From: Treponema sp.
GTDB taxonomy: Bacteria > Spirochaetota > Spirochaetia > Treponematales > Treponemataceae
Assembly (NCBI GenBank): GCA_021442965.1
Contig: JABUUX010000309.1
Coordinates: forward strand, 1-7,523
Length of the DNA: 7,523 bases
Direction of reading: 5' to 3'
The notes beneath the pieces were generated by a model. It saw only the letters and a list, made by a program, of their open reading frames with translations. It ran no database searches and was not told the origin of the DNA. Every line of letters starts with the position of its first letter. Positions within the stretch are counted from its first letter, which is position 1. The position numbers were made by a program, and so were the translations under genes. Positions 4,318 through 7,523 of this stretch are shown here, one piece after another.

Positions 4318-6033
4318 ATGGAAGTTTTTCTTGGAATACCCGCCGCTGAAGGTGTTGGGATTGGTACAGCTTTTGTTATACCCGAAGCAGTAAAACGTGC
4401 AATACCTCAACACAGAATTAAAATTGATCAGACAAAAAAAGGATGGATTCGTTTTGAACAGGCTATCCAGACAGTTACTCTTGAACTGAACGAACACCTT
4501 GAAGAACTTTCTATATCTGACCCTCAGGATAAAATCCAGCGTGAAGTTTTTGAAACTTACATTCTTATGCTGGGCGACCCGGTTTTTTTGAATGAAGTAA
4601 AAGATTTTTATGAATCAGAACTTTATAACATTGAATACGCAGTTGAATTTAAAGCTGAAGAATATGCATCGCGCCTTCGTAATGCCGGTAACGAATATCT
4701 TGCCGAACGCGCAAAAGATATTACCGATGTATTTGGACGTGTTCTTGATGAAATGCTTGATATTCATCCTTTTGAAATCAATCGCGTTCCGGACGGCTCT
4801 GTCATTGTTGCTAAAACATTAAGTTCTTCTGACACTATTGTTCTTTCCAAAAGAAAGATTGCAGGGCTTGCGCTTACAGAAGGCGGTGTTTCAAGCCACG
4901 TTGTGATTCTGGCTAGAAACTATGGAATCCCAACAGTTGTAGGCCTTGAAGATATAAACAAAAAAATTAAAACCGGCGAAACAATCATCGTTGATGGAAA
5001 AGATGCCGAAGTTTTACAATCCCCGGATAAAAGTACAATTGCAGAATACAAAACAAAAATCCGTGAAGAATATCAGCATAAACTTGCTCTCAAAGCATTC
5101 CTTAATAAACCGGCCGTTACTAAAGATGGAGTAAAATTTTCTCTCTTAGCAAACATCGGAACTCCAGAAGAAGCAGAAATTGCTAAAGCAGAAGGAGCTG
5201 ATGGAATTGGTCTTTTTAGAACTGAGTTCCTTTATATGAGTACACAAGGAGTTTCTTTAAATGCAGCCGCCCGAACTTTCAGTGAAGAAACACAATTTAA
5301 CGCCTACAAAAAAGTTCTGGAAATTATGGGAGATAAACCTGTTACAATCCGAACTCTTGATGCCGGCGGAGACAAAATAATTAATGCGGTAGACATTCCT
5401 CACACAGAAGAAAAAAATCCATTAATGGGACTTCGTGCTGTCCGACTCAGTCTTGCCTATCCTCAAGTGTTTAAAACTCAAATTCGTGCACTTTACCGTT
5501 CCAGTGTTTACGGTAACCTGAATATTATGCTCCCCCTTATTTCTACCACAACTCAGGTAAAAAAATGTCTGGAAATAATTGAAGAAGTAAAAACTCAACT
5601 TAGAGAAGAAGGTATTCCTTTCAAAGAAGATGTCCCTGTAGGCATAATGATTGAAACAGCTTCGGCAGCTGTTACTTCGGACTGTATGGCAAATTACAGT
5701 GATTTTTTCTCTTTGGGAACTAATGACCTTACTCAATACACACTTGGCATTGACCGTGAAAACCAGCACGTAGCAAATCTGTACAATGAATTTAATCTGG
5801 CAGTTCTTAGACTTATAAACTTAACATACGCAAATGCCGAAAGCGCACACATCCCTATTTCTGTATGCGGTGAAATGGCAGGCAGACAGGACAGTATCAT
5901 GGTCTTAGGCGGAATGGGATTCAGAACTCTTTCTATGAGTCCAAAAGCTATTTCAAAAACAAAAGAACTGCTGTCTCGTTTTACAATTGCAGAACTTGAG
6001 GCAATTTCTGCAAAGCATCTAAATAATCTGTAA
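4318..6033 (+). CDS. ptsI: Phosphoenolpyruvate-protein phosphotransferase, PTS enzyme I
   Basis: The 571-residue cytoplasmic enzyme takes phosphate from phosphoenolpyruvate onto a histidine and passes it to HPr. Length matches the usual ~570-575. The start LGIPAAEGVGIGTAFVI is the expected enzyme I opening, so the ATG is well placed. The phosphohistidine domain carries GGVSSHVVILARNYGIP with the active His at 194. The PEP-binding barrel shows DGIGLFRTEF (Arg301), TIRTLDAGGDK (Arg345), GIMIETASA (Glu446), the FFSLGTNDLTQY segment, and the catalytic Cys517 in SVCGEMAG. All key residues look intact. It lies nine bases after the UDG-like gene and 21 bases before der, so co-transcription is likely, with an additional leaderless-type promoter of its own. 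No HPr or sugar permease gene is nearby. Well-studied treponemes (for example T. pallidum) are known to lack complete PTS sugar permeases, so a regulatory phosphotransfer role is plausible here, but that is inference. Confidence 0.96.
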   Translation: MEVFLGIPAAEGVGIGTAFVIPEAVKRAIPQHRIKIDQTKKGWIRFEQAIQTVTLELNEHLEELSISDPQDKIQREVFETYILMLGDPVFLNEVKDFYESELYNIEYAVEFKAEEYASRLRNAGNEYLAERAKDITDVFGRVLDEMLDIHPFEINRVPDGSVIVAKTLSSSDTIVLSKRKIAGLALTEGGVSSHVVILARNYGIPTVVGLEDINKKIKTGETIIVDGKDAEVLQSPDKSTIAEYKTKIREEYQHKLALKAFLNKPAVTKDGVKFSLLANIGTPEEAEIAKAEGADGIGLFRTEFLYMSTQGVSLNAAARTFSEETQFNAYKKVLEIMGDKPVTIRTLDAGGDKIINAVDIPHTEEKNPLMGLRAVRLSLAYPQVFKTQIRALYRSSVYGNLNIMLPLISTTTQVKKCLEIIEEVKTQLREEGIPFKEDVPVGIMIETASAAVTSDCMANYSDFFSLGTNDLTQYTLGIDRENQHVANLYNEFNLAVLRLINLTYANAESAHIPISVCGEMAGRQDSIMVLGGMGFRTLSMSPKAISKTKELLSRFTIAELEAISAKHLNNL

Positions 6034-6043
6034 ATTAAATCTT

Positions 6044-6047
6044 AGGA
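6044..6047 (+). promoter_or_regulatory. Shine-Dalgarno of der
   Basis: AGGA (6044-6047) sits seven bases before the ATG at 6055. It supports the start that gives Der a long N-terminal extension, and fits der being translated from a transcript that begins upstream, as the downstream gene of an operon would be. Confidence 0.7.
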
Positions 6048-6054
6048 AAATAAC

Positions 6055-7523
6055 ATGGCAAAAAAGAAAAAGTCTAAACCTGATTTTTCAAAACCAAAAC
6101 CACAAGAAGAAATTCAAACTAAAGAAGAATACAGCAGCAAAATTTATGGAAACCTTTCTTCCCCAGATCCAAGTGATGAATTAGATGCTGCTTTTGAAGA
6201 AGACTATTTTTCTGATGAAAATTCTGATTCAGAAGATGACGAAACTCTTATCACTCTACCTGAAACAAAATCTAATGATTATGTGCGTCCTGAAGATTTT
6301 GAATACGAAGGGCTTCCAACTCTTGTAATTGCAGGTCGCCCAAACGTTGGAAAATCTACACTATTTAACCGCTTCCTACACCGGCGTATTGCTATTGTAA
6401 ATCCTACTCCCGGTGTTACCCGCGACCCTGTTGAAGCCGTAGCTATGCTGAACGGAAATCCTGTTCACCTGATTGATACCGGCGGATACAAACTGGAACG
6501 CGAAATCGGAACAATGGAAGCAGAACTGGATGAACAGGTTGTAGAAAAGTCCCTGGACGAAATTTCAAAAGCTGACTGTATCCTTATACTTCTTGAAGCC
6601 GGAATGATTACCGGGGAAGATGAAGAATTTATTTTAAAAATGCGTCCTTACTGGAACAAAGTAATTGCAGCTGTAAACAAAACTGAAGGCGGAAAAAATG
6701 AAGCTGAAGCCTGGAATTATGCCAGGTTTGGATTCAAAAACCTTTTTTTCATTTCTGCAAGCCACGGAGACCGCATTGGCGAACTTACAGACTGCATTGT
6801 TTCTAAACTGGATTTTAGTAAAGTTAAAGTTATTTCTAACCAGCGTCCTGTAAAAATTGCAATTCTTGGAAAACCTAACACAGGAAAATCTACGCTTTCA
6901 AACAGACTGACTCATTCAGAAAATTCTATCGTATGTGATTACGCGGGAACCACCCGTGATGTTGTTGAGGGAGATTTTACTTACCGCGACCAAAGGTTCA
7001 AAGTTCTGGATACTGCAGGAATCCGTCGAAAAGCAAAAGTTACCGAAGATGTAGAGTATTATTCCGTAAACCGTGCAATAAAAACTCTGGACCAGTGCGA
7101 CATCGTTTATCTGATGATTGATGCTGAAGAAGGGCTTGCCGAGCAGGATAAAAAAATCTGTTCCCTTGCTTACGAACAGGGCCGAGGAATTATTTTTATT
7201 CTGAACAAATGGGATAAAATGCCACAGGACAACAAGACTTTCAAAAAAACAAAAGAGTGGATTAACATCATGTTTGGACAGATGGAGTACGCTCCTATTC
7301 TTCCTCTTTCTGCTTTGGAAGGAAAAGGTGTAAAAGATCTTTTAGACAAAACTCTGGAGATTTACGGACAGCTTACAAAAAAAATCGGAACCTCTTCTTT
7401 AAATATGGCTCTAAAAGACTGGCTGGATCGCTATCCGCCACCAGCAAGCCGAACAGCACATTTTAAAATCCGCTACATTACTCAGAAGGAAGCAAATCCT
7501 GTGCGCTTTATGATTTTTGCAAC
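6055..7523 (+). CDS. der: Ribosome assembly GTPase Der/EngA with long N-terminal extension (C-terminus beyond window)
   Basis: Der is an essential tandem GTPase needed for 50S ribosomal subunit maturation. In this window 489 codons are open; only the last few tens of residues are missing. GTPase domain 1 has G1 GRPNVGKS (94-101), G2 Thr122 in TPGVTRD, G3 DTGG (141-144), G4 NKTE (208-211) and G5 SAS (234-236). Domain 2 has G1 GKPNTGKS (272-279), G2 AGTTRD, G3 DTAG (319-322), G4 NKWD (384-387) and G5 SAL (419-421). The KH-like domain then begins, with LNMALKDWLDRYPPP and a YITQ segment. Two oddities stand out. An extension of about 85 residues precedes domain 1, lysine-rich at the start and very acidic at residues 40-65, where most Der proteins begin within about ten residues of G1. 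The first G4 motif ends in Glu where Asp is usual. The start has a Shine-Dalgarno sequence and no internal ATG lies before domain 1. Confidence 0.96.
   Translation, partial: MAKKKKSKPDFSKPKPQEEIQTKEEYSSKIYGNLSSPDPSDELDAAFEEDYFSDENSDSEDDETLITLPETKSNDYVRPEDFEYEGLPTLVIAGRPNVGKSTLFNRFLHRRIAIVNPTPGVTRDPVEAVAMLNGNPVHLIDTGGYKLEREIGTMEAELDEQVVEKSLDEISKADCILILLEAGMITGEDEEFILKMRPYWNKVIAAVNKTEGGKNEAEAWNYARFGFKNLFFISASHGDRIGELTDCIVSKLDFSKVKVISNQRPVKIAILGKPNTGKSTLSNRLTHSENSIVCDYAGTTRDVVEGDFTYRDQRFKVLDTAGIRRKAKVTEDVEYYSVNRAIKTLDQCDIVYLMIDAEEGLAEQDKKICSLAYEQGRGIIFILNKWDKMPQDNKTFKKTKEWINIMFGQMEYAPILPLSALEGKGVKDLLDKTLEIYGQLTKKIGTSSLNMALKDWLDRYPPPASRTAHFKIRYITQKEANPVRFMIFA

Noticed and set aside
4261..4497. 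Minus-strand open frame of 78 codons
   Set aside because: Antisense to the end of the UDG-like gene and the start of ptsI; Cys/Phe/Asn-rich composition typical of a shadow frame.
4610..4822. Plus-strand open frame of 70 codons in another frame
   Set aside because: Lies wholly inside ptsI, whose protein is clearly conserved through this region.
5422..5769. Minus-strand open frame of 115 codons
   Set aside because: Antisense to the conserved PEP-binding barrel of ptsI; no start signal or recognisable domain.
1..7523. Mobile element, CRISPR array, defence system, tRNA or rRNA
   Set aside because: No transposase, integrase, nuclease or reverse transcriptase motif, no regularly spaced direct DNA repeats, and no tRNA-like cloverleaf was seen; composition is even across the window.

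Overview
The window looks like chromosomal core sequence from a low-GC spirochaete, most likely a gut or rumen-type Treponema. The reasons are A/T-rich codon use throughout, an enzyme I of the kind seen in treponemes with incomplete sugar phosphotransferase systems, an exported protein built of YD-like repeats, and a cardiolipin synthase (treponemal membranes are known to contain cardiolipin). The genus is an inference from gene style; no rRNA or other direct marker is present.

Layout: (1) 1-890, minus strand, open at the left edge: a protein whose first ~110 residues resemble the Hsp70 substrate-binding beta-domain, with no ATPase domain, followed by a Gly/Ala-rich hydrophobic stretch and a long acidic tail with repeated PDFSE-type motifs. 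(2) 891-952: a compact divergent promoter region in which the two -35 boxes overlap. (3) 953-2533, plus: cardiolipin synthase with two HKD motifs. (4) 2469-2518: a strong bidirectional hairpin terminator lying inside the 3' end of the cardiolipin synthase gene. It can serve the convergent gene (5) 2567-3421, minus: an exported YD-like repeat protein of unknown function. (6) 3565-6033 and on, plus: a tight cluster of a uracil-DNA-glycosylase-superfamily protein, PTS enzyme I (ptsI) and the double GTPase Der (der, open at the right edge).

The genes do not form one obvious pathway. They are mostly housekeeping functions: membrane lipid synthesis, possible DNA repair, phosphotransfer signalling and ribosome assembly. 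I see no defence system, mobile element, CRISPR array, tRNA or rRNA, and no gene-free stretch longer than about 145 bases.

The most interesting signal is regulatory. Four of the six genes have no Shine-Dalgarno sequence and carry a -10-like hexamer ending only 6-8 bases before the start codon, the arrangement expected of leaderless mRNAs. The other two genes (the YD-repeat protein and der) have clear Shine-Dalgarno sequences. The next most interesting items are the ATPase-less Hsp70-like protein and the terminator embedded in coding sequence.
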